NCBI GenBank assembly: GCA_937950105.1
Contig: CALFEM010000034.1
Coordinates: 1-5,635, forward strand
DNA from: an uncultured Alphaproteobacteria bacterium
GTDB taxonomy: Bacteria > Pseudomonadota > Alphaproteobacteria > Rhizobiales > Hyphomicrobiaceae
Length of the DNA: 5,635 bases
Reading direction: 5' to 3'
Below, piece after piece: positions 4,813 to 5,635 of this stretch; positions within the stretch are counted from its first letter, which is position 1; the number at the start of each line of letters is the position of its first letter. A program made the translations under genes and the position numbers. Under the pieces are notes generated by a model. The model was not told the origin of the DNA and searched no databases. It saw only the letters and a program-made list of their open reading frames with translations.

Positions 4813-5580
4813 TCAGGCCGGCCGAAAGCCATGCCGCCGGAGCATCGCGGCGCCATCGGTGCCGGTGATCCAGGCGGCAAAGTCGTGCGCTGCCGGCGGT
4901 GCGCCGGCCAGCACGGCGAGCCCGTAGACGGCCTCGACGGCGATATCGTCGGGGAGAGCCATCATGCCGATGCCGGCGTTCGCCTGGCGGGCGCTGAGAG
5001 CATTGGTGGCGTAGGTGAGGAACACGTCGCAGTCGCCCTGTTCGAGCAGCGCTGCATAGGTGTTGCGCCCGTCGCCGGGTTTGGGTGTCGTGCGCCCGCC
5101 GGTCAGCCGCAAGGCTTTGGCGTCGAGCGCCTGTTGCGCTCCCGCACGAACCGTGCCGGTCTTGGCAAAGACGGCCAGGGCGTAATCGCCGGACGGGTCG
5201 GTGCCGGGGCTCGACATGCCGAGACGGATGGCCGGATCGAGCATGACGTCGAGGGCACTGCGTGCGGAGACGTCGAGACCGGGCCGCACCAGCAGGCACA
5301 TCACATTGCGCGCGAACGGCTGCGGCGGGTCTATCGCCAGGCCGCACTCGTAGAGCGCCTGCGGATGGGCGAGATCAGCCGACAGCAGCACGTCGGCCGC
5401 CTCACCACGCTCGATGCGCTCGCGCAGCAGGCCGGTGGCGCCGAACACGGGCTCGAGGACGAGTGGCGGCGTGCGCCCGGCGAGACCTGTTACGGCCTCC
5501 GTGATCGCGGCCTTCAGGCTGCCGGCCGCGAACACTTTGACGGCGTGTCGTGCGCGCGAGATATCTGCTTGCTCGGACAT
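4813..5580 (-). CDS. ModA-like molybdate/oxyanion-binding protein without signal peptide
   Basis: A 255-residue type II periplasmic-binding-protein fold related to ModA, the molybdate-binding component of ABC importers. Family marks: first strand and ligand loop VKVFAAGSLKAA (14-25), FGATGLLRERIERGEAADVL (46-65) where ModA relatives usually have a ligand Ser, the GTDPSGDYA segment (126-134) that corresponds to the ModA P-x-G-x-YA region, and YATNA (190-194). The fold starts within 15 residues of the N-terminus and no hydrophobic leader exists. An in-frame TAA (5617-5619) and the lack of ATG, GTG or TTG between it and ATG 5580 rule out a longer start. The protein should therefore stay in the cytoplasm unless exported another way, pointing to sensing, storage or another ligand rather than classic import. 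No modB or modC is visible. The ribosome site is weak (AGG about 6 nt upstream). Confidence 0.8.
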   Translation of the reverse strand: MSEQADISRARHAVKVFAAGSLKAAITEAVTGLAGRTPPLVLEPVFGATGLLRERIERGEAADVLLSADLAHPQALYECGLAIDPPQPFARNVMCLLVRPGLDVSARSALDVMLDPAIRLGMSSPGTDPSGDYALAVFAKTGTVRAGAQQALDAKALRLTGGRTTPKPGDGRNTYAALLEQGDCDVFLTYATNALSARQANAGIGMMALPDDIAVEAVYGLAVLAGAPPAAHDFAAWITGTDGAAMLRRHGFRPA

Positions 5581-5618
5581 GGAGGGCCTGTGGCGGTGGC
5601 GTCGCTGAGGGACTCGTT

Positions 5619-5634
5619 ATGTTTAGCTAAACAT
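5619..5634. promoter_or_regulatory. 16-bp perfect palindrome, probable operator of the ModA-like gene
   Basis: ATGTTTAGCTAAACAT is a perfect 16-bp palindrome, only 25% G/C in a GC-rich window, 39-54 bp upstream of the ModA-like start. Its size and symmetry fit a dimeric repressor or activator site. On the plus strand it is preceded by CG (5615-5616) and T, so the left arm reads CGTTAT, like the outer part of ModE boxes (CGTTATAT). The right arm breaks symmetry at 5635 and then the window ends, so ModE identity is a guess. Confidence 0.6.
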
Positions 5635-5635
5635 G

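Noticed and set aside
5611..5615. GANTC (CcrM methylation) site upstream of the ModA-like gene
   Set aside because: A single five-base match is expected by chance and no cluster of such sites was seen near the promoter.
1..5635. tRNA, rRNA, CRISPR array, insertion sequence or long direct repeats
   Set aside because: None seen on reading both strands; the gaps are all under 260 bp and lack the structure or repeats these would need.

Overview
The window is a GC-rich piece of chromosome. It most likely comes from an alphaproteobacterium of the Hyphomicrobiales (Rhizobiales) type. This rests on G/C-dominated third codon positions, a Caulobacter-style promoter spacing, a CtrA-like TTAA-N7-TTAG box, a PleC/DivJ-type histidine kinase, a DUF1289 protein and clan AA aspartic proteases of the TIGR02281 type. 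It is an inference from gene content; no taxonomic marker is present.

All six supported genes lie on the minus strand, so transcription runs from high to low coordinates. At the right edge (5619-5634) is a perfect 16-bp palindrome, followed by a ModA-like substrate-binding protein (4813-5580) that has no signal peptide. A 250-bp relatively AT-rich gap (4563-4812) carries a CtrA-like box and a short inverted repeat. It precedes a six-transmembrane histidine kinase (2895-4562). After 116 bp comes a compact run: a small DUF1289 four-cysteine protein (2587-2778) and two tandem membrane-anchored retropepsin-like aspartic proteases (1854-2561 and 1179-1802). A second gap of 249 bp (930-1178) holds a good promoter candidate and a leader hairpin. 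Then comes phosphomannomutase/phosphoglucomutase, cut by the left edge (1-929).

How they may work together: the kinase has the dimerisation/phosphotransfer sequence typical of the PleC/DivJ/PdhS group, which acts on DivK/PleD and so controls CtrA. In Caulobacter, that circuit controls PerP, a periplasmic aspartic protease that cleaves the polarity factor PodJ. Here a PleC/DivJ-like kinase with an upstream CtrA-like box sits directly upstream of two predicted periplasmic aspartic proteases of that general kind. This makes a cell-cycle or envelope-polarity proteolysis locus plausible but unproven. The mutase supplies sugar phosphates for envelope polysaccharides and seems to have its own promoter. 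The ModA-like gene looks like a separate unit with its own operator.

No tRNA, rRNA, CRISPR array, insertion sequence or long repeat was seen. The many other long open frames are shadows produced by the high GC content.
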